Assembly (NCBI GenBank): GCA_963925035.1
Contig: CAWUSK010000020.1
Coordinates: 1 to 27,374 of the forward strand
Length of the DNA: 27,374 bases
Direction of reading: 5' to 3'
Source of the DNA: UBA4466 sp963925035
GTDB taxonomy: Bacteria > Bacteroidota > Bacteroidia > Flavobacteriales_D > Crocinitomicaceae
The notes under the pieces were generated by a model. The model saw nothing but the letters and a program-made list of their open reading frames with translations. It had not been told where the DNA came from and did no database searches. Shown here piece by piece: positions 14,953 to 22,477 of the stretch (the first letter of the stretch is position 1; each line of letters opens with the position of its first letter). A program made the translations under genes and the position numbers.

Positions 14953-15746
14953 TCCCACCAAACAGCAAAACTTTTCGAAAGATTACCTTTTTTGTCTTTT
15001 GACCAGAACATTGGTGATCGCTCATTTTGTAATTGAGATGTAATTTCATTAGTGAATAAATCAAAATTCATCCATTCGACATGTTGATGTGGAATTACCG
15101 CCCATTCTAGCTTTTGAGGGATAAAAAAAGTTTGATCTTTCAATTCCTTCAATTGACGCTCTGTATAATAATATCCTTGGATGCATTCAGGGTTAATAGA
15201 CTGGTAAATCTCTTTCTTAAATAAATACGGGACAAACAACTGTGCCTTAAAACAAACTTTTTGTTGAAAGTATTCGATAGAAATTCCCAATTCAGATAAT
15301 CTCTCAGCAGTTTGTCGGTGAAATAAAAGCGGGAATTGTTTTTTCTTTATTTTTTGAATTTTCTCTGCAAGCGAATCTTTTTTGTTCGGGCCAATCCAAC
15401 AATTAAGTTCTGTTTGACTGCGTTTTGGTTCAAAAAGATAGAATTTATAAGCAATTTCTAAGTGAATATTCTCCTCATTTTGATGTATAATACAATCGAT
15501 TTCACCCAACGTAATCGTGTTCTCAATGATTTGAATGTTTTTGGCTAAAACCTGCATGTTTTGTTTGTTTTCTAGTGATTGAAAAATGCATTGTTCAACA
15601 AAAATTCCCAGGCGCAGTTTGGTCGGAATAGATTCTAATTTGAAGGAATAATCATTGATTTCTATTTGTAAAATTCCGCCAATAGCAGATTCTTTCCAAA
15701 GGTTCGGAGTAAGAAGAATTCCTTTATGTATTACTGATAAATTCAA
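14949..15746 (-). CDS. DUF1853 protein (PD-(D/E)XK nuclease-like)
   Basis: A 265-residue cytoplasmic protein. The recognisable core is at about 78-103: LGEIDCIIHQ followed by IHLEIAYKFYLF, the DUF1853 signature GE(I/L)D...ELAxKFYL. That arrangement of Asp, then Glu and Lys on the next strand fits the PD-(D/E)XK nuclease superfamily, to which DUF1853 has been linked. Substrate and biological role are unknown. The start used is a TTG at 15744-15746; an in-frame ATG consistent with the family is not obvious, so the N-terminus is uncertain by some residues. It converges on the SKYDA-repeat gene with stop codons overlapping by two bases. Confidence 0.7.
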   Translation of the reverse strand: MNLSVIHKGILLTPNLWKESAIGGILQIEINDYSFKLESIPTKLRLGIFVEQCIFQSLENKQNMQVLAKNIQIIENTITLGEIDCIIHQNEENIHLEIAYKFYLFEPKRSQTELNCWIGPNKKDSLAEKIQKIKKKQFPLLFHRQTAERLSELGISIEYFQQKVCFKAQLFVPYLFKKEIYQSINPECIQGYYYTERQLKELKDQTFFIPQKLEWAVIPHQHVEWMNFDLFTNEITSQLQNERSPMFWSKDKKGNLSKSFAVWWD

Positions 15747-15814
15747 TTGAAAAGGTGCGAGAAAAATGATGAATTATTGGATAATTAGTAAACTTAGGCA
15801 ATTGAAAAATTACA

Positions 15815-15847
15815 AAAAAGAGCTCAAATTAGTTTGGATCTCTTTTT
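15815..15847 (-). terminator. Probable terminator of the DUF4294 gene
   Basis: Immediately after the DUF4294 stop, the minus strand has AAAAAGAG and CTCTTTTT arms with a further inner pairing (CCAAA / TTTGA) around a CTAA loop, and a T-run on the 3' arm. Confidence 0.55.
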
Positions 15848-16519
15848 CTATTTGTTTTTTATTTTTTTTAATTGTTTCTTTTCTTTTTTCCTTTTTTTAT
15901 AGACTTCTCGGATGTCTTTTTTACTTTGGCGATAATCGCCCATACTTTCTTTGTAACCTTCCTTATTAAGCTTTTTCACTTCTTTATCAAAAGAAATTCT
16001 GCCACTTTCAATGTCTTGAATTACAAGTTCCGTAATCCAATCATCACCACTTGCATCATATGTATCATTCAAATTTTGCCCCCAAAGCATAGCTAAACCA
16101 GAATAAAGATTGTTTTGGATTCCACCGCGGTACTTTTTAATGATTTCATTTACAGTCATTCCTGTTTCTCGATAAACTAGTTTCATTAACAAATCTCCCT
16201 CACTACTATAAAGATCACGGATATTAAACACAAATTCATCTTTTAGATCAGAATGCGCATTTCTACCATACTTTTTCTTTTGACGTGTTTTTTCAATTTC
16301 CGATAAGTCAGCTTCATACTCATCGATTAACTTTTTTGCTTTTAAGGCCATCGGATATGTTCGCTTAAGAAGTCGTAATTGACGGTTGTATTTTGCGTTG
16401 AAGTTCTTGTCAACACGCATTTCAATGATTTCTTGTTGTTTTTCTACATAAGCAGTTTCCTGGCCAGAAACAAGGAACGAAAAACTCGCTGTAAACAGGG
16501 GTATGATAATTCGTAACAT
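15848..16519 (-). CDS. DUF4294 exported protein
   Basis: A 223-residue protein with a signal peptide (1-19, SFLVSGQ). The middle matches DUF4294, a Bacteroidota family: NRQLRLLKRTYPMALKAKKLIDEYEADL, then LMKLVYRETGMTVNEIIKKYRGG, then LWGQNLNDTYDASGDDWITELVIQDIESG. The C-terminus (about 205-223) is extremely basic, a near-continuous run of lysines and arginines. The family has no assigned function; a periplasmic location follows from the signal peptide. ATG start. It is divergent from the lipoprotein gene at 16608, with 88 bases between them. Confidence 0.8.
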   Translation of the reverse strand: MLRIIIPLFTASFSFLVSGQETAYVEKQQEIIEMRVDKNFNAKYNRQLRLLKRTYPMALKAKKLIDEYEADLSEIEKTRQKKKYGRNAHSDLKDEFVFNIRDLYSSEGDLLMKLVYRETGMTVNEIIKKYRGGIQNNLYSGLAMLWGQNLNDTYDASGDDWITELVIQDIESGRISFDKEVKKLNKEGYKESMGDYRQSKKDIREVYKKRKKEKKQLKKIKNK

Positions 16520-16607
16520 TTCCTTGTTTTTTTTGTGATGTTAATTTCTATTAAGTTATTATAATTGAATATAAGTTAAACAATAAATCTGCCAAAAAGG
16601 CTTTTTA

Positions 16608-17057
16608 ATGACAAAACTTCTTTTTTTTATAGCGGTTTTCGCGGTAATTAGTTGTACTCCGGACGGAAAAAATCCTGATGATGTGTTAGAAGCTGTTGAT
16701 TCTACAACTATTGATATAGTTGTACAAGACACCTTGGACAAGCAAATCATTTCTGATTACGACATGTCAACTGTCGATAAAAAAAATTCGAAAGAATTTA
16801 AGCAGAACTTGGTAAATATTGAAAAACAATTTGGACAGCAATGGGGATTTTGTGATTGTGTGATTAAGAACGATTCAATTAACAAAGCATTTTCAAAACA
16901 AGTTTCTGATAAAGAGTTTGACCGTTTGTCCAATCGTTTTGACGAAATCGATTTGAAGTGTAAAGCTTTTCTAACTCAAAATCCGAATACAACTCCTGAA
17001 GAACGCGCTATTCATGAAAAGAAAGTGAAAAAGTGCTTGAAGGGGGGCTGGAATTAA
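16608..17057 (+). CDS. Putative lipoprotein of unknown function
   Basis: A 149-residue protein with a short hydrophobic leader and lipobox VISC, so C16 should be lipidated. The mature part is hydrophilic, Asp- and Lys-rich, with three later cysteines (a CDC pair in WGFCDCVIKND, LKCKAF) and a fourth in KKCLKGG. I recognise no domain. It heads a rightward set of genes: the DNA-alkylation-repair gene starts 30 bases after its stop. ATG start. Confidence 0.65.
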   Translation: MTKLLFFIAVFAVISCTPDGKNPDDVLEAVDSTTIDIVVQDTLDKQIISDYDMSTVDKKNSKEFKQNLVNIEKQFGQQWGFCDCVIKNDSINKAFSKQVSDKEFDRLSNRFDEIDLKCKAFLTQNPNTTPEERAIHEKKVKKCLKGGWN

Positions 17058-17086
17058 TTAGAATTTATTCCTCAAATTAAAATCAA

Positions 17087-17794
17087 ATGGAATTGTCGGA
17101 AGTAATGAATTACCTTGAAAGTAAGGGGTCTGAACAAACACGTGAAACATTTTTGAGACATGGTGCTCCGGACACAATGTTTGGTGTGAAAGTAGGAGAT
17201 CTTAAACCGATTGAAAAGAAGGAAAAGAAAAATCATTCTTTAGCAATGGAATTGTTTGCTACTGGAAATTCGGACGCTCAATATTTGGCAGGATTAATTG
17301 CAGACCCAACGAAATTCACAATAGCAGATTTTGAGCATTGGGGGTTGGAAGCGAAATGGTCTATGATATTGGAGTATGCATTAGCATGGAATATAGCTGA
17401 AAGTCCTATTTGCATGCAAGTGTGCACGAAATGGATTGATTCAGATAATATTAGCCTCCAAGAGTCTGCTTGGGCAGCACTCAGTGCATATTTGGGAATT
17501 GTAGATAATTCTCTATTGGAATTGGATTTCCATTCGAAACTCATTGTTCGAATAGAAAAAACGATTCATCAACAAGCGAACTTAGTGAAGTACTGCATGA
17601 ATGGTTATATCATTGCTTTAGGATGTGCAGTTCCAGAATTGTCGCAACGTTGTAAAGAAGCTGGAGTTAAAATAGGGAAGGTCGAAGTATTTATGGGTGA
17701 AACAGCATCTAAAGTTCCTGACATAATTACTTATATTGAAAAGGTAGAAGCAAAGGGACGAATTGGGAAAAAGAAAAAATTCGCGAAGTGTTGA
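17087..17794 (+). CDS. DNA alkylation repair HEAT-like protein (AlkD family)
   Basis: A 235-residue cytoplasmic protein of the DNA_alkylation repair family (PF08713), built from HEAT-like helical repeats; the studied member AlkD removes 3- and 7-alkylated purines. The opening RETFLRHGAPDTMFGVKVGDLKPI is typical, as are AMELFATGNSDAQYLAGLIADP and the WGLEAKWSM segment. The C-terminus ends in a basic RIGKKKKF tail. Many members of this family in Bacteroidota lack proof of glycosylase activity, and some divergent subfamilies are not active. I cannot place the catalytic Asp and Trp residues of AlkD with certainty, so activity is inferred only from the family. Confidence 0.8.
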   Translation: MELSEVMNYLESKGSEQTRETFLRHGAPDTMFGVKVGDLKPIEKKEKKNHSLAMELFATGNSDAQYLAGLIADPTKFTIADFEHWGLEAKWSMILEYALAWNIAESPICMQVCTKWIDSDNISLQESAWAALSAYLGIVDNSLLELDFHSKLIVRIEKTIHQQANLVKYCMNGYIIALGCAVPELSQRCKEAGVKIGKVEVFMGETASKVPDIITYIEKVEAKGRIGKKKKFAKC

Positions 17795-17821
17795 TTATTT
17801 TTTTTTTACTTTTAACCTGTG

Positions 17822-18148
17822 ATGAAACAAATATTCGCTTTTAGTATTTTATTCTGTCTCGTTTTTTTAAACGTTCCAAGGAGTTTTGTGCACGATTGTG
17901 AGGATCATGAAATAGTCCATCACGATTCGGACAAGAATGATGAACATCATGGTAATGAGTTGTATTTCGATGTTGATACTGACAATTGTTTCATTTGTGA
18001 GTTTGATTTAGGATTTTTTAATGTTCCTGGATTCAAAAGCGCATCATTTGCAAAGTTTTGTAGTTATACATTTGTTGCACCTTCTGTTGACTATCTGAGT
18101 CCAGATGATTTTAATGCCTTTTCTCATAGAGGTCCTCCAAAAGCTTAA
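17822..18148 (+). CDS. Small His/Cys-containing exported protein
   Basis: A 108-residue protein beginning at the ATG at 17822; a GTG lies one codon earlier. A signal peptide (about 1-22) is followed by a histidine- and aspartate-rich stretch with HDCEDHEIVHH and DEHHGNE, then DNCFICEFD and a C-terminal SHRGPPKA. The density of His, Cys and acidic residues suggests metal binding. Small exported proteins of this form, ending in RGPP, are often found just before TonB-dependent receptors in Bacteroidota, and here the receptor begins 75 bases downstream. The metal and the role, whether chaperone, sensor or scavenger, are unknown; I do not assign a domain. Confidence 0.7.
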   Translation: MKQIFAFSILFCLVFLNVPRSFVHDCEDHEIVHHDSDKNDEHHGNELYFDVDTDNCFICEFDLGFFNVPGFKSASFAKFCSYTFVAPSVDYLSPDDFNAFSHRGPPKA

Positions 18149-18149
18149 T

Positions 18150-18201
18150 ATTCAGTAATGGAATAAAGTTTCCATAACTATAGATCGAATATTAACTGAA
18201 T
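18150..18201 (+). promoter_or_regulatory. Nested inverted repeats between the His-rich gene and the receptor gene
   Basis: ATTCAGT (18150) pairs with ACTGAAT (18195), enclosing ATGGAA (18158) / TTCCAT (18170) and a second possible pair, AATATTC / GAATATT. There is no T-run, so it is not a standard terminator. It may be an mRNA structure controlling receptor expression or simply chance in AT-rich DNA. Confidence 0.3.
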
Positions 18202-18223
18202 CGCAAGGTTCAAAATCACACCA

Positions 18224-20446
18224 ATGAAAAATTATTTTTTAATGATTCTCATATTTTTTATGACGAATCAAACCATCGGTCAGGAGTTATCTGGTCGCGT
18301 AGTCGATAAAGCTACAAACGAAGGCATTGCTTCTGCGTCAATCGTTATAAAATCGATAGGCGTTGGAGTTTATTCGGATGCAGACGGTTATTTTAATTTC
18401 TCAAATTCTCTTCCAAATGAATTTGAAATTGAAGTATCGTTGACAACCTTCGAAACACAATATTTATCAGTACATCGGGGAGATACGGTTTTTATTAAAC
18501 TCGAAGAACATCATTTAGACTTTCAAGATGTAATCGTATCAAGTCCCGCCGGCGGAGTTGCACGAAATAATGCGTTTAGAGTTGAGCATTTGAAAATTAA
18601 AGAACTGAATGCTATTCAATCCTCTAGCCTAAGTGAAGCAATCTCCAATATTAACGGCGTACAGCAAGCATCGATGGGAATTGGAGTTTCCAAGCCAGTA
18701 ATTCGAGGAATGCAAGGAATGAGAGTGTTGACTTTATTGAATGGTATGCGCATTGAAAACCAACAATGGGGTGGAGATCACGGCATGGCGACGTCTCAGT
18801 TAGGTATTGAGGCCGTAGAAATTATCAAAGGACCTTCCTCATTATTGTATGGTGGAGATGCCTTTGGAGGCGTTGTTTTTTTGATTGATGCGCCATATAC
18901 GAGACAAAATTCACAGCAAATTGAATTCACTTCAGTTTTTGAATCAGTCAATTTAGGAACGACTAACACGCTTTCTTACAAGGTTTCGAAGGGGGTTTTT
19001 AGATTGAATTTAGCCGGAATTTATTCCAATAATGCGGACTATCAGTTGCCGAACGGTAGGTATGCCGAAAATACAAGGTATTTAAACCGAGGTGTTAAAT
19101 TGGGAATTGGAATTAGCAAGAAAAATTGGGTTTCTCATTTGAGATACATCTATTCAAACGATAGAGTAGGAATTCCTGGAGAAACAAATGATTCAATCAT
19201 AGATCCATTTGACTTTCAAGTTGAAAATTCTTCACGCGAATATATCCTTCCTGTTCAGCAGATACAAAATCATATTCTTTCTTTTGAAAACAAGTTCTTT
19301 TTTGGAAAACACGAGTTTGAATTTTTGGTAGGTAATACGTTTAATAATTTGTCCGAATACGAGGAGGAGTATACAATTCCTGCCATGCAAGTTCAGCTGA
19401 ATTCGACCTTACTTAACCTCAGGTACAAGCATGTTTTTTCGAAACAATGGAAGTTAATTACCGGTTATCAGGGTATGTATCAAGTGAATAGAAATAATCG
19501 CGATGCTGAAGAACAGTTGATTCCAGCGTTTAATCAATTAGATAATGGAGTTTATGCAATTGGTTATTTTTCGAAGAACAAATGGAACGCCCAACTTGGT
19601 GCACGATACGATATGCGCTCGTTATATGTAAATGAAAATCAATTTAAGGCGAATTATGGAAGCCCGAATTTTTCAATCGGTGGAACTCATTCTTCTGTTT
19701 TAAGTACGTTTCGTTTAAATGTCTCCACAGGATATAGAGCGCCGCATCTTTCAGAACTGTTTTCAGATGGAATTCATCACGGGACATTGCGTTACGAAAT
19801 TGGAAATCAATCGTTAAAATCGGAATATGCTAATCAAGTTGATTTTAGCTACGAATTTCATGGCGAACATATTGAATTGATTTTAAATCCGTATTATAAC
19901 TACATTCAAAATTACATTCAAATTCAACCTGTAGATTCTATCATAGACGGTGCAAAAGTATTTGTGTACGACCAATCAGGCGATGTTGGTTTGTACGGCG
20001 TGGATGTAGGGTTTCATTATCATCCACATTTTGCACATTGGTTGCATCTGGAAAGCTCTTATGCTTACATTCGAGGTGAACAATTGAATGGTAGTAGTTT
20101 ATCCTTAATACCACAAGCTCGAATTAATAGCTTTTTAAAAGTTAATTTCTCAGGAAGTAAAAAGTTTAAGGTCAGTCAGATTTCCTTACAACATCAATAT
20201 TACTTTAAACAAAACAAGGTCACAGATTATGAAACTGCCTCAAGAGACTATCATTTGCTAAATGTTGGATTAGATTTAATTTGGAATTTGAAAACTCCAA
20301 TAGAGATTGGAGTAGGTGCCAAAAACATTTTTAACACATCTTATATCAATCACCTTTCAAGATTGAAAAATATTGATTTACAGCACCCTGGTAGAAGTTT
20401 TTATGTGAAAATTGGAATGACAATCACGAATAAATTTAAAAACTAA
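18224..20446 (+). CDS. TonB-dependent outer-membrane receptor
   Basis: A 740-residue outer-membrane transporter powered by TonB/ExbBD. Order: signal peptide (1-19); carboxypeptidase-regulatory-like domain (about 22-95, LSGRVVDKATNEGIASASIVI); plug domain (about 105-225) with NGVQQASMGIGVSKPVIRGMQGMRV as separate conserved blocks and IEIIKGPS-type motif EIIKGPSSLLYG; then the 22-strand barrel, ending in an aromatic-containing final strand FYVKIGMTI. The plug has a WGGDHG segment, and the extracellular loops contain several histidines (HSSVL, IHHGTLRY). The overall type resembles receptors for metals such as zinc or copper, which fits the His-rich protein upstream. Substrate is inference. It appears full-length. 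Confidence 0.9.
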   Translation: MKNYFLMILIFFMTNQTIGQELSGRVVDKATNEGIASASIVIKSIGVGVYSDADGYFNFSNSLPNEFEIEVSLTTFETQYLSVHRGDTVFIKLEEHHLDFQDVIVSSPAGGVARNNAFRVEHLKIKELNAIQSSSLSEAISNINGVQQASMGIGVSKPVIRGMQGMRVLTLLNGMRIENQQWGGDHGMATSQLGIEAVEIIKGPSSLLYGGDAFGGVVFLIDAPYTRQNSQQIEFTSVFESVNLGTTNTLSYKVSKGVFRLNLAGIYSNNADYQLPNGRYAENTRYLNRGVKLGIGISKKNWVSHLRYIYSNDRVGIPGETNDSIIDPFDFQVENSSREYILPVQQIQNHILSFENKFFFGKHEFEFLVGNTFNNLSEYEEEYTIPAMQVQLNSTLLNLRYKHVFSKQWKLITGYQGMYQVNRNNRDAEEQLIPAFNQLDNGVYAIGYFSKNKWNAQLGARYDMRSLYVNENQFKANYGSPNFSIGGTHSSVLSTFRLNVSTGYRAPHLSELFSDGIHHGTLRYEIGNQSLKSEYANQVDFSYEFHGEHIELILNPYYNYIQNYIQIQPVDSIIDGAKVFVYDQSGDVGLYGVDVGFHYHPHFAHWLHLESSYAYIRGEQLNGSSLSLIPQARINSFLKVNFSGSKKFKVSQISLQHQYYFKQNKVTDYETASRDYHLLNVGLDLIWNLKTPIEIGVGAKNIFNTSYINHLSRLKNIDLQHPGRSFYVKIGMTITNKFKN

Positions 20447-20450
20447 TAAC

Positions 20451-20601
20451 ATGAAAAATTAAATTACTGTGGCTGTCACTATGAAGTTCCTAATAGTGAG
20501 TTGAATTGATGCAAAAAGGTGAGTCTAAACTCGAATATTTGGAAGTAAATGGATGAGCAGTCGATGGTGAAGTTTACGAAGCTCATTATCGCGCGCATTA
20601 A
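20451..20601 (+). pseudogene. Decayed small Cys/His-containing gene
   Basis: Directly after the receptor stop, an ATG (20451) opens a frame that ends within four codons, but coherent protein-like fragments continue in other frames. One reads LNYCGCHYEVPNSELN and then a TGA. After a one-base shift in the following A-run, another reads KGESKLEYLEVNG, a TGA at 20554, then AVDGEVYEAHYRAH and TAA at 20601. Joined, this is a protein of about 50 residues with CGCHYE near the start. Two stops and two frameshifts in 150 bases indicate a dead gene, probably once part of the receptor operon. I do not recognise the family. Confidence 0.5.
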
Positions 20602-20666
20602 TTTGTTTTTTTTTTTCTTAAATTGCCATAGTAATGCTAACGAAATCTCAATTTAATATTTAAGCT

Positions 20667-20882
20667 ATGATCAAATTAACCGCATGTTTTGGAGTTTTAG
20701 CCTTGGTAGGAGGTGTGTTTTTATCTTCTTGTGCAAAGGAAGATGTATGTAAAGTGTGTAGTTACAACGAAAGTGATGGAAGCAATGTTTCCATGGGAGA
20801 GTTGTGTGGGAATGAATATGAAACTGTTGAATCATCAGGTTTTGTAACGAGTACGGGGCATCATGACGTAACGTGCAATTAA
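20667..20882 (+). CDS. Small Cys-rich lipoprotein
   Basis: A 71-residue protein with a hydrophobic leader and lipobox LSSC (C22 lipidated). The mature 50 residues contain CKVCSYNESDG, a cysteine in GELCGNE and a final TCN, with HH near the end (GHHDVTC). Such tiny Bacteroidota lipoproteins commonly have two disulfide-like Cys pairs and unknown function. It lies 220 bases after the receptor stop and is followed by a strong terminator, so it could be the last gene of the receptor unit or stand alone. ATG start. Confidence 0.65.
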   Translation: MIKLTACFGVLALVGGVFLSSCAKEDVCKVCSYNESDGSNVSMGELCGNEYETVESSGFVTSTGHHDVTCN

Positions 20883-20897
20883 TATGGTAAATCGCAT

Positions 20898-20932
20898 AAA
20901 AAAAGGGTTCGTAAATTACGAACCCTTTTTTT
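20898..20932. terminator. Bidirectional terminator between the small lipoprotein and GAPDH genes
   Basis: GGGTTCGT / ACGAACCC makes a perfect eight-base stem with an AAATT loop. It is flanked by seven A on the left and seven T on the right, so it can end transcription from both convergent genes. Confidence 0.92.
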
Positions 20933-20949
20933 GTATAATGATGATGCGA

Positions 20950-22401
20950 TTAATAGTAAATCGATCTTCTTACTTTAGTAACGTATTTCGCTAATCGAAT
21001 TACTTGTTTTGTATATCCAAATTCATTGTCATACCACGCATAAACAACTATGTTTTTCCCGTCTTTGGATACGATAGTCGCGTTTGAATCAAATACAGAA
21101 CAACATACATTTCCAATAATATCACTTGATACTAACTCTGGGTCGTAAGCATAATAAATTTGGTTGACCAAATCACCGTTCAATGCCGCGTCCTTAATCA
21201 TTTCGTTTAAAGCCTCAATTGATGTTTCTTTCTCAACTTCAAGATTTAAAATTGCCAAAGATCCATTTGGAGTTGGCACACGAACAGCGTTAGCTGTTAA
21301 TTTATCTTTTAAAGAAGGAATCACTTTAGTTACAGCGTTTCCAGCTCCAGTAGAAGTTATAACCATATTAATTGCTGCTGAACGACCTCTTCTTGGTTTA
21401 TTGTGCATATTGTCCAATAAATTTTGGTCATTCGTATATGCATGAACTGTTTCGATGTGACCTTTTACAACGCCTAATTTATCAGAAACAACTTTAAGAA
21501 TAGGGGAGATTGCATTCGTTGTGCAAGATGCAGCTGAATAAATACGCTCAGTAGCTAAATCAATGTCTCCTTGGTTTATTCCGTAAACTACATTAGGAAT
21601 TTCTTTTCCTGGTGCTGTTAATAAAACACGCGAAGTTCCTTTCGATTTTAAGTGTCTTGAAAGTGCTTCTTTTGTCGTGAATGCTCCTGTATTATCTATT
21701 ACCAAAGCATTATTGATGCCGTGTGCAGTATAATCGATGTCTTCTGGATTGTTTGCGCTGATCATTTTGACCATTTGGCCGTTGATAATGATAGATTTAT
21801 TAGGTAAATCAACTTCTACAGTTCCTTTAAATGCACCGTGAACAGAATCGTTCTTTAATAAAGAAGCACGCATAATAATATCTTCGTCTGAATTACTGCG
21901 TGTAACGATAGCTCTTAAACGCAATTGTTGCCCTTTACCAGCTTGTTTAATCAATTCTCTAGCCGCCAAACGTCCGATACGGCCAAATCCGTATAAAATA
22001 ACATCTCTCGGTTGGAATGGGATTCCGTTTCCAGTTTCAAAACCTTTTAATTTAGCACTTAGGAATTCAGAAGCTGAAGAAAAATCTGCTTTTTCTGTAA
22101 TGTATTCACTTGCTAATTTACCTATGTCGATTTTAGCAGGTGCTAGATCCAATTTGATTAATTCATTTGCTAATTCAGAAGTAGTGAAAATATCGACTGG
22201 TTTATTGACAACCGTTCGAGAATATTCGTGTAAGTTTAAAACTTCCGAAATTGTAATGTCTAATAAGTGATTTCTAAATAGCACTAATTCAATTCCTTTG
22301 TCATAAAGTAGTTCACCAACTTTACTTGATAAGCTAACTGCAGCACGTTCTCTTTCGATGTGCGATTTAAGTTTTGATTCGTAACCCAAAGCTGTTTCCA
22401 T
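20950..22401 (-). CDS. gap: Glyceraldehyde-3-phosphate dehydrogenase, long form
   Basis: A 483-residue NAD(P)-dependent enzyme that converts glyceraldehyde-3-phosphate to 1,3-bisphosphoglycerate. It carries an N-terminal extension of about 130 residues not present in the usual 330-residue enzyme, helical in character. The extension is followed by the nucleotide-binding motif GFGRIGR at 138-144, the active-site SCTTN with nucleophile C293, and catalytic H320 in VHAYTND. The long form is known in Bacteroidota and some other bacteria, often as a second GAPDH beside the standard one, and it may favour gluconeogenesis; which direction this enzyme works cannot be read here. ATG start. A terminator for the sigma-factor gene separates it from the upstream gene, so it has its own promoter. 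Confidence 0.93.
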   Translation of the reverse strand: METALGYESKLKSHIERERAAVSLSSKVGELLYDKGIELVLFRNHLLDITISEVLNLHEYSRTVVNKPVDIFTTSELANELIKLDLAPAKIDIGKLASEYITEKADFSSASEFLSAKLKGFETGNGIPFQPRDVILYGFGRIGRLAARELIKQAGKGQQLRLRAIVTRSNSDEDIIMRASLLKNDSVHGAFKGTVEVDLPNKSIIINGQMVKMISANNPEDIDYTAHGINNALVIDNTGAFTTKEALSRHLKSKGTSRVLLTAPGKEIPNVVYGINQGDIDLATERIYSAASCTTNAISPILKVVSDKLGVVKGHIETVHAYTNDQNLLDNMHNKPRRGRSAAINMVITSTGAGNAVTKVIPSLKDKLTANAVRVPTPNGSLAILNLEVEKETSIEALNEMIKDAALNGDLVNQIYYAYDPELVSSDIIGNVCCSVFDSNATIVSKDGKNIVVYAWYDNEFGYTKQVIRLAKYVTKVRRSIYY

Positions 22402-22430
22402 GATAAAAATAGATCTAAATTATTATTTAT

Positions 22431-22469
22431 TTGTAAAAAAAAAAGCTGCCCAAAAATGAGGGCAGCTTT
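22431..22469 (-). terminator. Intrinsic terminator of the sigma-factor gene
   Basis: Minus strand: perfect ten-base stem AAAGCTGCCC / GGGCAGCTTT with an eight-base loop, followed by a run of about ten T, just after the sigma-factor stop. Confidence 0.93.
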
Positions 22470-22477
22470 CCAATGAC

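Noticed and set aside
15766..15969. A 67-residue rightward hydrophobic frame
   Set aside because: Most of it is antisense to the Lys-rich end of the DUF4294 protein, which reads as Phe/Leu/Ser on the other strand, and it contains that gene's terminator.
16590..16608. GCC-AAAAA-GGC followed by T-run just before the lipoprotein ATG, as a terminator or riboswitch
   Set aside because: The stem has only three to four pairs and sits directly against the start codon; it is too weak to call.
20554..20556. In-frame TGA read as selenocysteine or as tryptophan under a changed code
   Set aside because: Other genes in the window use TGA as an ordinary stop (for example the permease at 2616), and the remnant also has frameshifts, so decay is the simpler explanation.
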